Positions 20,279 to 30,984 are shown, counted from the stretch's first letter. The stretch: 64,000 nt of DNA from Lamellibrachia satsuma (GCA_033239005.1 BSQZ01000105.1:1265001-1329000); one strand, 5' to 3'. Notes: generated from the letters alone by a model not told the origin. Numbers and translations: made by a program.

Positions 20279-21134
20279 CTACGATGGCTTCTTGGTATCT
20301 TCGCTGCGACGCAGTGCCAGCCACTCATGTTTGGGCAACTGTCCGGGGACAAAGGGGCAGTAAATTTTCCCCTTGTACTGGGAATGTCCGGCTGACCCAG
20401 TCAGCTGCTGACACAGCTGGCAACAGCGTACTTTGCGTGGCCTGGACGGATTCTTGGTCTGGTGTCGCCACAGGGTGGTGCGGGAAAGTGGTGCAGGCAG
20501 AACAGTGCGCACTTTGTCTCTCTGCGCTTGCAGGGCACTGACCAAGTGCGGTGGAAGTTTTGCTCCCACTTGAGTTGCAAGGTCACTGTCTACCTGGGTT
20601 GTGGTTGATAGAGCAGAGCCAGCATCCAGTCCTGCATCCATCGGTGCAGCTGTGGTGGCTGTGCAGGTTGGCAGCAATCGTCGCCTCACTTTTGCCTGGC
20701 CGCTGGTGTCCTCGTGGCACTCGAACACCATGTGTGGACCAGGCAATGTCTCGGCCACTGCAGGATGAGTCTGGCACGGAGGTAGTGGTTGTCTGGAGCA
20801 TAGCGGCTCGACAGGCACATTAATACCTTGCTGCAGCAGCTGCACCTCCCTACGACGCTCGATTGCCTTATACCATCGTACCAACGTGGCCTCATTTATG
20901 ACGAACAAGGCCAGGTTGGTACCATCCAACAACTCGACGCTGTTGAATAGGCGGGCGCGCACCCTATTGTACGCCTCGAGGATCAGGCGCCAGCGGGAGA
21001 CGTACTGTGACGATCCGTCCGGTCTGGTGTCGGTGCGTGGCAGGGTGATGGAATCACAGAGGCGCATGCATATGGCCTCCACCAGCCGGCTCTTCGAGGG
21101 CAACATGGCGGGGGATCCTCCAGACAAGAAGCAC
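20279..21134 (-). CDS. C-terminal exon of the DUF6729-like gene (zinc ribbon-like end)
   Basis: Begins after TTGCAG with CFLSGGSPAMLPSKSRLVEA, then VELLDGTNLALFVINE and a Pro/Ala/Thr-rich linker. It ends RKVRCCQLCQQLTG, HSQYKGKIYCPF and WLAL before the stop. C-x-x-C...G-H-x-x-Y-x-x-x-x-Y-C-P is a recurrent C-terminal motif of these proteins and suggests a zinc-binding tail. Open throughout, 280 or so codons. Confidence 0.65.
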
Positions 21135-21299
21135 CTGCAACACAGTTGTATTCACAAACATTAAAATGCTGCAAATCACTGGAGACATCTGAAAGAAAAT
21201 TGTATGAATTGTGCACACAATTGCGGACATGTGAAAGAAAATTGTATGGCTATATTTGTTTTGCATTTTTCGCTTGCCTCTTCGTGTTTTCGATAGTGG

Positions 21300-21512
21300 T
21301 GTGGCCGGATCAATAGCCCTTACTCCGCACGAATCGACCTCGTGTCTTCTGTGGTGACGACTGTGGCGAAAATGACAGCGTCCTCCTGTCGTATTCACAG
21401 CCATGCCACTTAGTGCCAAGAGAGCCTCAGCCAGAGCATCCACCCTGTCCCAGCCACGAATACCTTTGGAGTCTGACGCCTCGTCGTCTCCGCTGTCTTC
21501 CTCTGGGGGTGC
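21300..21512 (-). CDS. Middle exon of the DUF6729-like gene
   Basis: Starts after TGATGCAG with APPEEDSGDDEASDSKG, then IRGWDRVDALAEALLALSG. A GGA|GTAAGG donor is available near 21324, but its phase does not fit the acceptor at 21134, so the 3' boundary is uncertain. The entry phase fits the candidate donor GAC|GTGAAG at 21640. Confidence 0.5.
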
Positions 21513-21639
21513 CTGCATCAAACACACAGTTGCGTAAATAACGTGGTCATTTGTGGTGTATTGTCATTGCATGCTGTTGCTGCCGCTGCAATGTAGAACA
21601 TGTGCACACATGGCTGTTATGGGAATGTGTTATCTTCAC

Positions 21640-23618
21640 GTCGCCTTCCTCCTGGTCAACGGGCAATTCGACGGGTGCCGAGTCGACATCCTCCATGACA
21701 TCGGCTTCGGACGTGTCGTCCTCGACCATGTCATCGAAACCCTCGTCAATTGCAGCGGTGATGTCCTTGGGGAACGACATGTCTGTCTGTTGGAACAGAT
21801 AGTCCACCCCAATTGCTTCGCCGGTGTATTCCATCGGCACACGGAACTGCTCGAAGAGCGACGGCATGCCCAGCAATCGACTGAGTTCGTTCAGGCTGTA
21901 TTGCAGACGCACATCGAATGTGCGCAGCGGGGTGTCGGCTGCGTCCTTCCCTCGTTTGGCGTTCCAGCGCGTGATGTCGTCCAGCAGGTACGCGTGGAAG
22001 TTCGTTGCATTTGCCGAGGTGCCCGGGATGAAACGCGCCAAGTGGAGATGAAATGACTCAAGCGAAGTCGTGCCGCGTGCACACCTCAACACGGGAAGCC
22101 GGACGTCACCCTTCTTCAAGCTCCCTGTGACGGTGTAGAGGTTGACGCCCTCTGGCACGCAACATGTTTTCGCTGCTCCGCCCAGATGGCGGTCATTTCA
22201 TCCTTCAAGAGGAGGATGCTAAGGCTGTCTGTGGCTCCAGTAAGTGACAGCAGTAGGTTCTCAATAGCTGTCACGGTAGCGTATGAGCCGCGTGTCTTCC
22301 TGCGGCAATGACGTGCCAGCTCATCCTTGGTGACAGCCTTGCGTACAGCCACTTCGGATGGCGACGTCATGCCGGCAGCCACCATCATACTCTTCTTCGC
22401 CGACAGCAGTAGCCTGTGATCTTGTGCGTCCCACTCGAAGATGCAGCGGCTGAGACGCTGCATGAAGATGCCATACAGTGGGTGGGACTCACTCGTCACA
22501 CCGCCGGCGAGGCGACGCATGAAATGCCACACGTCGAGTCTCACTGGCAAGCCGTCCCATCCGGCGAAGAGAGCGTTCAGCTTCGAAAGCCCCTCCATTG
22601 TACAGCAGTCACGGTCGGTGTACAGGACAAGTGGACGAGGCTTGCCTGATCTGCGGTAGCGGTCGACGAGGCCACTCGCCATACGTTGTAGCCCAATCGC
22701 ACTTTCTGACTCTGTCAGTGCAGTAATCAGTACCTCGCCACGCTCGTTGCCGACGTTGGTTGCCCACGCAGCCATGTTAACACTGGCTCCCTGCAGCTTC
22801 CTACAAACCTTCTTCGTTGAATCTATCTTCAGGATCTCTCCGAATGTGGATGTCACTGCAGCCTTGAGGGTGGATAGCCGTGACCAGACATCACGCACGT
22901 AGGCCGCCAGGAACCACTTCGTTGACCTGAACATTTCGAGCTGTGGTGGTGGCTGAAACGTAGTAACTGACATGCCAAGGTTGGAGCGGCTCGACCTGAA
23001 CGTATCGCAGTCGTGCAGGTACTGCGACACCTTGCGGAAATGTTCCTCGCTGTGCAGCTCCTGCAGGTTGTGCTTCATTGCACCGGGACTGTTCCCAAGC
23101 GTGCGTGCCCGAAGGAACACGATGACGGCCCTATCGCACGCGTACTTGTACGTGAGTACGACAGGGAAGCGAGCGCGCACCCCGTCCGGCAGCTGTTCCA
23201 GGATGCGCTGATCCCAGGCGATGAAGGTGCCGCTGCATGCACGACAGTCCATGTACTCTGCCGCGAGGTAGTACATGTCGCTGATGTCCACGACACGACG
23301 CACGTGGTGGTACACGCCCTTCGACCGAAGCTCCTTGTCGACGCCACAGTGTGGGCAGGTAATGACCATACGCCACATCTTCCTCGGCATCCAGAGGAAG
23401 AGTCGCCGGGCGAAGTAGTTCGGCAGGGATGGTTTGGTGTTGTGACGCACCGGGGGTGGGTTCCACCAGTTCACCAGATTAGCCGCCATGTTTCCCTTGG
23501 AAACGAAAAGTGACTGACCAATCCAGGAATGGTCGCATTCGTGCAACGTGGCTACCCACCCCTTCGGCAGACGGTGGCTGTAGTCCGTTGGTCGTCTCTG
23601 TACAAGGCTGCACGGATT
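21640..23618 (-). pseudogene. Central exon of the DUF6729-like gene with one frameshift
   Basis: Acceptor TTGCAG before 23618. It opens with SHRLPKGWVATL, HSWIGQSLF and WWNPPP. A zinc ribbon follows (CPHCGVDKELRSKGVYHH, then MDCRACSGTF). A possible RNase H-like core shows EILKIDSTKKVCRKLQG, LVLYTDRDCCTMEGL and LDVWHFMRRLAGGV. Near 22155 the frame shifts by one base (KHVAC then PEGVNLYTVTGSL), after which RCARGTTSLESFHLHLARFI, PGTSA and an acidic stretch follow to a candidate donor at 21640. The D...D...D-x-x-H layout resembles DDE transposases, but catalysis is unproven. Confidence 0.7.
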
Positions 23619-23784
23619 CTGCAACAATAATATGAATAATGAGTACTGCTGTAAATAACAACAACAGGGTGATAAACAACTTACATACATAAAATGATGC
23701 AAATCACGCCGCCATATGCAAGCAATACTACATGACATACATATATACACAACATAACCAGCAGCATGTTTTTTTCATATTTAC

Positions 23785-23862
23785 CCCGTCGCTTGACAGC
23801 ACTTGTGTTGGACTCACCCCAACAGTCAAAGCGGACGAAGTAGCCACACTTGCACTCAGTGA
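23785..23862 (-). CDS. 78-nt exon B of the DUF6729-like gene (duplicated exon)
   Basis: Flanked by GTTTCAG and GTAAATATG. 26 codons in phase 0: SLSASVATSSALTVGVSPTQ then VLSSDG. Same size, phase and splice-site sequences as 24078-24155. Encodes a Ser/Thr/Val-rich linker. Confidence 0.6.
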
Positions 23863-24077
23863 CTGAAACACACCAACCACACGTGTAAACAGCGACTGTA
23901 GTGGCATTTAGTAATTTTCAGTCAGAGTAACTTACCTGTATCGAGAACACACGTGACCTGCAGAACATTTGATGTACCAACAACGTTAGTAATGTTCAGA
24001 AACCTTTTACAGTTACCCACATGCATCAATAAGGCCTGGAAGTAACACAAACTGTAGCATATTTTAGTCATATTTAC

Positions 24078-24155
24078 CCCCTGGCTTGACTGCGCTGGTG
24101 ATGCTTGTGCTTCAGTTCCCCCTAGCGGTCCACGAGAGGGTCTCACGCTGTGTGA
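24078..24155 (-). CDS. 78-nt exon A of the DUF6729-like gene (duplicated exon)
   Basis: Flanked by GTTTCAG and GTAAATATG, 26 codons in phase 0: SHSVRPSRGPLGGTEAQASP then AQSSQG. It ends with the same GTCAAGC-type sequence as exon B. Its symmetry means it can be skipped or repeated without changing frame. Confidence 0.6.
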
Positions 24156-24362
24156 CTGAAACAGCACGCCACCACTATAGCAATTTGCAGAAATACGTCA
24201 GAAAGCGGCAAAAGCCTTAATTATGAAATTTTACCAAGGTACCTGCAACAAAACAATGTCCCATGTAGACGATGTGAATGTCAAAGACTGAGCTTCATAT
24301 AATTTCATAATATTATATACAATACAAAGTTATATGATCAGAGTATATAATTATATATTTAC

Positions 24363-24581
24363 CTTGGAGCCATGGTAACCGCACCGACAGACGAGGGCAT
24401 TGCCGAACGGGTCACGGCAGACAGGAGCCCTGTGCATAGGACATCTTTCGATGTCATGCAAAGAATGGGACCACCTCGAGTTCTGCCTCGGCTTCTGCCC
24501 TCGCCTGAACGTAAACACGCTGTCAGCGTAACGCTGCAGTCGACATCTCCACTCCTTCGCCGACATTGCGTCTTTCGGCAT
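24363..24581 (-). CDS. First exon of the DUF6729-like gene
   Basis: ATG at 24581; 73 codons to TCCAAG|GTAAAT, phase 0. Reads MPKDAMSAKEWRCRLQRYAD, basic QKPRQNSRW, then CPMHRAPVCRDPFGNALVC and RCGYHGSK, a short Cys/His cluster that may bind zinc. A second in-frame Met lies at codon 6. Assigned to this gene by spacing, phase and shared donor sequence. Confidence 0.55.
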
Positions 24582-24599
24582 AATGGCAGATCCGAATAA

Positions 24600-25150
24600 G
24601 TGTATCTCAAAGTTATAGTGAAGGTACTAAAACAGAATAACCACTAGACAATTTTATCAATTTAATCTGTAAAGTATGCATGCATGGACCATCATCAAAC
24701 GTGTGCCGAGTCTTTGAATGTTTGTTTACATTTGCAAAACGAGCAAACCAGGCATTACCCATGTAATCCCTTGAAATGGAAAAGGTATTAGATATGTTAA
24801 ACATCGATTAGATTGACATAGATTATTTACGCAGCTGAACGACATCCCTACCTAATTTTTAGAGCACATTTGCGGTCGAAATAACTCCGCAGATTTCATT
24901 CAAGCCACGGTGAGCGAAAATACAAGCAGTTCCCAGCTTCAAACGCGCATAAAAGTACTTTTCACGAACATTTTTTAATGGAGTTTTCGATGATGACATG
25001 GAATAGTTTGTGAGGAAGACATACGCTAGTAAATTGTGTGTGAAAAGGGCGATATAATTCAGTTTTGAGAACAAATAAACAAACCTAAAAAAAATGGACG
25101 CTTACCGGAATTTGAATCATCTGCCGCATCCCCATCTAGGAGATGGATTT
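24600..25150. other. 5' flank of the DUF6729-like gene, unassigned
   Basis: No gene recognised. AT-rich, with no TATA element in a convincing position. Confidence 0.4.
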
Positions 25151-25700
25151 CTACCTCCAGGCCAGGAGATGTTCCAAATCGTTCCAAATTGTTCCAAATT
25201 CCAATTGTTCCAAACTTTGGAGAAGTTTAGCTGGAGTACTGCGCAGACCACAACTGTGGGGATCAGGTTGCCTGTCCACATTCATCACATTCAGCTGGAT
25301 CTCGTCACTGCTCGTGTGCATGTAGCTACATGTGACATGAATGGTTTCGGTAGACGGTGTCAACATCATTGAATCATAAGTATTTACTGTACTGTCACCT
25401 ACACTGGAAATTGTAATCCAATGACAGTTGTCAACATGAATGAACTGAATAAATTCAGTTGCTGCAAAGTTATTTTGCTGCAAAACTGTATCTTGCAGAC
25501 CAGCAATGTGAGGGTGGGCACTTAGCAGAAGCTTAGATGCTGCTGTCATGTGAACGTCATTTAACCAAGTGGAACTGCCCTGTACTGTTTCAATGTCAGA
25601 CTGTGGCAAACATTGCTTACAGATGGAATGTGTGGCCTCACAATCCTTGTTCTCACACATGCGTGAACCATGACAGTGAGTACTGCACGTGATGCCAATT
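25151..25700 (-). pseudogene. Ulp1-type cysteine protease fragment
   Basis: Reads CENKDCEATHSICKQC (Cys-rich), then WLNDVHMTAASKLL, DNCHWITISSVG (catalytic His), VNTYDSM (catalytic Asp) and QPDPHSCGL (Gln and catalytic Cys). These are the H-D-Q-C elements of Ulp1/SUMO-like proteases carried by invertebrate transposons. The family-typical continuation after CGL is lost and replaced by an unrelated tail read from GTTCCAAATT tandem repeats (25168-25212). It complements, but is not contiguous with, the fragment at 16531. Confidence 0.65.
25168..25212. repeat. 10-bp GTTCCAAATT tandem repeat
   Basis: Four or five imperfect copies at the truncation point of the protease fragment. Confidence 0.8.
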
Positions 25701-25889
25701 TCCTACATGGACATCATTAATGTTGCTGAAATGGTTAAACGAAAATTTTGAATAGCTTGGTTATGTGTATGGATACTGTCGCTGCCTTGCCACATGCACA
25801 CATAGACAGCCTCCACACACCATAGATAAGTTTACGCTGAGCTCTGTGTTTTAGAGGAGGTGTGGTGAAAGGGAGTTCCATAGGATACA

Positions 25890-26960
25890 GGTCAGAACAG
25901 TGACAAGTCGAAACATTCACAACCAAAATGGCGACAAGCCAACACTGTGACAAACCAACCATTGGTCAAAACGGCGACAAATATTCTCAAAATGACGACA
26001 AAAACGGCAACAAACCTAAATGGCAACAACGGAACGGCAACAAACCAGATATAATATGAAGATGATAATTGTATACAACGGTTAATGAATTGCATAGATA
26101 TTATAATATTATATGTTGTGGGAAATAAAAATGTCATCATGAGATCATACCCTAACTATATTAATATTGTTTTTGAATGCAACGAAGCCATCTGCATAGG
26201 TTTTGGGTTATCCACTATAAGCTTGGCCTCCCTTTGATGACGCGAAGGCCTGCTTTTTAACGTTACGGTTAAAATAATTTGAGTAATGACACCTGTAATG
26301 TCAGTTAAACATTAAAAGAGATATAACAAGATTATTTCGTGAATATTCAAAATGAAATGAAATATATTATAAAATGAGCCACAGTTTTGATGCAAAATGC
26401 AAGCTGAATAATAATAATCAGAAAACCTTTCTGAGCTTTTGTAAACTTCATTCTAGTGCTTGTTGTTTTTGTGTGTGTTATGGTTATAATAAATATCCAA
26501 TATGCAGGTATCGTAACGTACGTTATTTGTGTTTTGAATTATATTTTTGACTAACGAGCAACAGAGCAAAAGACCGACGCCATTCGAAACACATGCCCTA
26601 TCTAGACACGATTATTATTTATTCGTGTCACTTATAACATAATTTAATTTGGATTCCATTAAATTTAACAGCAGGGGTTATCCATATCGGGTATATGCAG
26701 CATTATTATTTATTTATTTTTGCATGTGTACGTGATGCTTATACACAATGATTATTTATTTTTGTCGCCGTTTTGGTTTGTCACCATTCTGACAATTACC
26801 CTGCCATACATACGGCGACAACATCTGTCCGTTTTATCAAAATTTGTCGCCGTTTTGATCAGTGTGTCGCCATTTTGACCATTGGGTGTCGCCTTTTTGA
26901 CTCGACTTGTCGCCATTTTGACCAAGGATGTCGCCTTTTGGATCTGTCGCTGTAATGACC
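25890..26960. mobile_element. Inverted-repeat element built of GTCGCC/GGCGAC repeats
   Basis: The left end starts GGTCAGAACAGTGACAAGTC. The right end, reverse-complemented, starts GGTCATTACAGCGACAGATC. Each arm (25890-26045 and 26757-26960) is a run of 18-30 bp variants of the type CAAAATGGCGACAA, opposite in orientation on the two sides. The 700-bp centre is AT-rich and non-coding. The right arm interrupts the tail of a LINE coding region at 26960. No target duplication is evident. Class unknown; it behaves like a large MITE. Confidence 0.65.
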
Positions 26961-27370
26961 AGTACCCGTTCATTAATAGCTTCTTGAAATGATTTTGGGT
27001 TTTTCATGTTGGTAATTTTTGGTGGAAGCATATTCCATATGCGAATGGCTCGGGGATAAAATGAAAAGACCATTGCATTTATACGACACCTGGGGGCTAT
27101 GTATTGTCCACGGGTTCAAGAGCGGGTTAGTAGGCCTGGAAGGGGGGTGATCTCAATAATGTTGTTTAGAATTTTGTAGAAGGTTGTGGCTTGTTTAATG
27201 ATACGTCTTCGTTTGAGGGTTGGCTATCCAAGGAGAGTGATTAGATCTGCTGGATTTGTGTTCCGTCTGTAATAATTTTTAACAAATCTGGCAGCAGAGT
27301 ATTGCACTATTTCAAGGCTTTTAACTTGTGAAAAGGTGTGGGGATTCCATATGGGTGAACTCATGATGTG
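26961..27370 (-). pseudogene. LINE RT C-terminal fragment (L2/CR1-like)
   Basis: Minus reading gives VQYSAARFVKNYYRR, LLGXPTLKRRRIIKQATTFY and KILNNII, then FYPRAIRIWNMLPPKI and PKSFQEAIN. A-A-R-F-V, R-R...Y-K-I, and F-x-P-R-x-I-x-x-W-N-x-L-P are the terminal blocks of L2/CR1-type RTs. At least one stop (X). The inverted-repeat element has replaced its extreme 3' end. Confidence 0.7.
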
Positions 27371-27379
27371 CTATCAGTA

Positions 27380-27690
27380 TCATAGCAGTGGAGGACCCGA
27401 TCCGTAATATCTCAAAAGATTTGACTGTGCATGTGATACTTGAACCTACTTGAATGCGAATGTTCCGTATCTTCTGCAGTGGGTAATAATGATCTTACGA
27501 CTATATACACATACATATATACATATCCTCTTCGGTCTTCAGGCAAAATCTGCCTATGTACCGCTCTTGGCTTGCCTTAGTTTGGCTTTGTAGTCATATT
27601 TGAATGCCTGGTTTCGCCAGTGTTTATCAAGTCGATTTTTTAGCGTATTTGCTGATGGCGCTGTAATGACGCTGTCCGGAAGTGAATTCC
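27380..27690. other. Unassigned stretch between LINE fragments
   Basis: No motif recognised; a short TATA-rich tract lies at about 27500. Confidence 0.4.
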
Positions 27691-27695
27691 ATAGA

Positions 27696-28430
27696 TTAAC
27701 GACTCTGGCTAAAGAGATGCCCCCTTACTTCCTGTTTACTCCAGTCCTTGAACAGCTTTAGAGAATGACCCCGTGTGCCTTCGTATAAATCATGATTGAA
27801 CATATCGTGCGAAAAGGTAAAAATGCCATGGAAGTATTTATATACATCGATAACATCTCCTCGTAAACGACGATAGGTCAATGTTGGTAAATTTAACACC
27901 TTTAGTCTAGATTCATAATCTAAATGTTTAAGTATTGAGACCATCCATGTAGCTCTTCTCTGGACAGCCTCCACAGCGTCAATATCATGTTGATACTGCA
28001 GTGACCAGACTGCCACACCGTATTCCAGAGTAGGACGGACAAGTCCCTTATATAGATGAAGAAAGATTGTCCTATCTAGGTATTGATATGTTGGTCATAT
28101 TGTACCCAGCAATCTATTTGTATTTGACACTGTCTGCTGTACCTGTTGCGTAAATTTTAACTGGTCATCAACTAGGATGCCCAGGTCTTTCTCTACATGG
28201 CTACGCTCCAGATGATTTGCACCTGTTGATGTTATCAAAGTATATGTAAATTCTGGGTGCCCATGTCCAATTCTTACTCTTAGAACTTTGCATTTATCTA
28301 GGTGAAAGTGTAACTGCCACTTCTCAGCCCAGTCCTGTAATCTGTCTATGTCTTTTTGTAGGTTTATACAATCTTGCCTTGTTGAAGTTTTGTGATATAT
28401 TTTTGTATCATCCATGAAAATCTTCATGTC
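27696..28430 (-). pseudogene. LINE reverse transcriptase 3' half (CR1-like)
   Basis: Upstream part: MKIFMDDTKIYHKTS (RT box with M-D-D), LQDWAEKWQLHFHLDKCKVL and LERSHVEKDLGILVDDQLKF. Downstream part: VQRRATWMVSILKHLDYESR, YRRLRGDVIDVYKYFHGI and GTRGHSLKLF. A stop or shift lies between them at about 28016-28095. This clade differs from the 6787 and 26961 copies. Confidence 0.8.
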
Positions 28431-28439
28431 ACATGTTAC

Positions 28440-29330
28440 AACATTACTTATATCATTTAGGGTTTTTGTTAAGGGCCAGGACCCCTGTAATTTACCCGGC
28501 TATGGCGGTCCGTGTACCCGGCTGTCGTAGAGGAAGGCCGATTTATATTATCCTTTGCGTCAGCTAATGACCAACCCGCTTTTGCGTTAAACATTGCAGC
28601 GTCGACATTTCACAGACGGGTCAGCGATCCTTGATGATCACGACGTGTGGCTGCAAAACTCGCCGGTCAACAAATGTCATTTTGCATTAATAAATGGCAG
28701 TATAAAATCATTCGCACGTACATTTTACGCATCACAAAATCATATTTACTTCCCACAATTCGTAGCGTTACTTGTGGTTCATAGTTCAGCAAAATAAGAT
28801 GTCTAGGAGACAGTCCTCCATAGGGCATTTTTTTAAAGCAAACTTGTATCCTGAAATGTTAAAATCACTGAACTTGGCCAACATTATCCTTAAATAACGT
28901 CTGAATATTCCACTATTGCCAGAGGCAGAGTTTTAAAAACTGGTTAGCATATGCTGCTGGCGCATGGCGAACCCCTTCTAGTGACCTAGTCTGGTGCTAT
29001 ACTGCCATGAAATGGCAAAAGGGATCAAATGACGATGAGGTGTTTTTGAGATATCGGACAAAACATAGTATTGCTTTGCTCTTTTGTGCACATTACGGCA
29101 CAGTAATTATCCACAATTCTACGGACTATTTGACTGTGAATTTATAAAAATGAGTTGTGTACTGGTTGCTGCACCGTTTGGTGTAGCCTAGCCCTAGGTT
29201 AAAAATAATGTGATATATTATATAAACATAATATACGTATATTAAACATATATAGTCACAAGAAAACATAACACCAATATAAATTAAGAGAACAATGTTT
29301 AATTATAAATACAAAACAGGAAAATCAATC
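28440..29330. other. Mostly unassigned DNA
   Basis: Contains the doubtful short ORF at 28799. ACCCGGCTATGG and ACCCGGCTGTCG lie near 28495-28530. No other feature is seen. Confidence 0.4.
28799..28901 (+). CDS. Short ORF resembling a hAT N-terminus
   Basis: ATG at 28799 gives MSRRQSSIGHFFKANL then stops after about 33 codons. The R-R-Q-x-S-I-x-x-F-F-K start is common at the N-terminus of ZNF862-like hAT proteins. Too short to be sure. A hAT C-terminal fragment lies at 29365, but on the opposite strand. Confidence 0.25.
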
Positions 29331-29364
29331 ACAGGACGTCACCAAACAAGTGTCCAGACCACCA

Positions 29365-29865
29365 CTACTCTGCAACAGTGTCCACCTGTTTCACTGAAGC
29401 AGTGAATCCGGCATGCTGCTTCTTAATCGTCCATATCTTGAATGCTTCCTCGTACGGAAAAGCATGGACGGAAGGAGCTTCACGGTTGATCATTACCAGG
29501 GTCTGGACAGACGATACCTTCAGTGAAGCTCTGCTGTCCGTCTTGATGTCGTTATAGGTGCTAATTGCCTTCTCGCAGTTCACAGATGTTTCGTGACAGT
29601 CACTGCAATCATTGCTATCTTGTCCAGGATAGGGAAGGAGTTGAGTGCCGGGTAGATCAGCTGGGCATAAAATGCCTCTTGTGACAGTGCCTTATCCGCA
29701 GCCTGCAGCAGAAGTCCACGCATGGCGGTCCACTCCTACTTAGCGTCGATGATGGTGTCTGCGTCTGTGAAGTGGTCCAGCAGTGCTGCCAACTTCTCTT
29801 CCCCGGACCTGCCAACATCACATTGCTGGATGTAAAATAAGGCTAAAATGCGTGGCACACGTTCT
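29365..29865 (-). pseudogene. hAT transposase C-terminal fragment (ZNF862-like)
   Basis: Conceptual reading: LAALLDHFTDADTIIDAK, stop, EWTAMRGLLLQA, FYAQLIYPALNSFPILDKIA, then after a shift NCEKAISTYNDIKTDSRASL, KVSSVQTLVMINREAP. Y-P-x-L...C-E-K/R-x-x-S...I-K-T-x-x-R-x-x-L-x-x-x-x-L is the hAT dimerisation region. Upstream it runs directly into LINE RT sequence (GFIGGRSCITQLI) near 29905, so this is a chimeric junction. Confidence 0.6.
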
Positions 29866-29879
29866 CCATCATCTAATAG

Positions 29880-30489
29880 TTTGGTCCAGTCTTCCAGTGT
29901 TGAAATTAGCTGTGTGATACATGATCTCCCACCAATGAAACCATGCTGCTGGTCTGCAGTAAATTAGCTGTGTGATACATGATCTCCCAGCAATGAAACC
30001 ATGCTGCTGGTCTGCAGTAAATTAGCTGTGTGATACATGATCTCCCACCAATGAAACCATGCTGCTGGTCTGCAGTAAATTAGCTGTGTGATACATGATC
30101 TCCCACCAATGAAACCATGCTGCTGGTCTGCAGTAAATTAGCTGTGTGATACATGATCTCCCACCAATGAAACCATGCTGCTGGTCTGCAGTAAATTAGC
30201 TGTGTGATACATGATCTCCCACCAATGAAACCATGCTGCTGGTCTGCAGTAAATTAGCTGTGTGACACATGATCTCCCACCAATGAAACCATGCTGCTGG
30301 TCTGCAGTAAATTAGCTGTGTGACACATGATCTCCCACCAATAAAACCATGCTGCTGGTCTGCAGTAAATTAGCTGTGTGACACATGATCTCCCACCAAT
30401 GAAACCATGCTGCTGGTCTGCAGTAAATTAGCTGTGTGACACATGATCACCCACCAATGAAACCATGCTGCTGGTCTGCAGTAAATTAG
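29880..30489 (-). repeat. 58-bp minisatellite derived from a LINE RT motif, ten copies
   Basis: The period is 58 bp. On the minus strand each unit encodes ADQQHGFIGGRSCITQLI, the Q-H-G-F-x-x-G-R-S block of LINE reverse transcriptases. The lowest copy continues STLEDWTKLLDDGE, the authentic downstream RT sequence. Since 58 is not a multiple of three, successive copies fall out of frame. Few variants (T/C in GATACATG, one ATCACC) mean recent amplification. Confidence 0.9.
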
Positions 30490-30984
30490 TTTTTTTCCAT
30501 GTGTGTTATTGGGGCATCTTTGACCAGGGATTCCATGACTCAGGGTCTCTGGTGAAAATCTTCTGGCTCAGGGTCTTTAGTCAAGTCTCAGTCTTGACAG
30601 TTACCAAAATCACAGTTTCACCAGCTGATCCACAGCAACCCGGCGAAAGGCCACCCTATATACTGCTGAAGGCCAGCTCTGTTGCGACTATTACATCTGA
30701 TAACATGTTCTCAGCATCGTCTTGATTTAATCTGCTAGTTATGAGAAATGTAACCCTATGGCTATGCATATGAAGTTCAGACCAAAGTTGAGTTAACGCA
30801 TTCACTGAAGTTTTCCAACCATCCAATCAAGCTACTGGTTTCCCAAATGGTTTTGAGACAGAATTTAGAAATGTCAGATAATTTCTTAGAAAACAGTGCT
30901 CACTATTGTTGACGAGAGCGTGTCTGAATTGATGAGAACTGGTTGAAGAAATACTTCTCATTAACTGGTCACACTTTTGGTGGA
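30490..30984. other. Unassigned stretch
   Basis: A 240-bp segment with internal CAGGGTCTCTGG and CAGGGTCTTTAG repeats. No coding motif recognised. Confidence 0.4.

Larger units (their letters stand above)
20279..24581 (-). other. Gene span: multi-exon DUF6729-like, probable transposon-derived gene
   Basis: Six coding blocks share order, strand and, mostly, phase: 24363-24581, 24078-24155, 23785-23862, 21640-23618, a block within 21300-21512, and 20279-21134. Splice sites are GT/AG throughout (GTAAAT donors at 24362, 24077 and 23784). The central exon looks to me like the large multi-copy animal family annotated DUF6729. One frameshift near 22155 breaks the central exon, and the join between 21300 and 21134 is unresolved. 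Best read as a recent pseudogene or element-borne gene. Confidence 0.65.

Noticed and set aside
29904..30489. Regular spacing suggesting a CRISPR array
   Set aside because: Units are directly abutting without unique spacers, and the DNA is animal; it is a minisatellite from a LINE motif.
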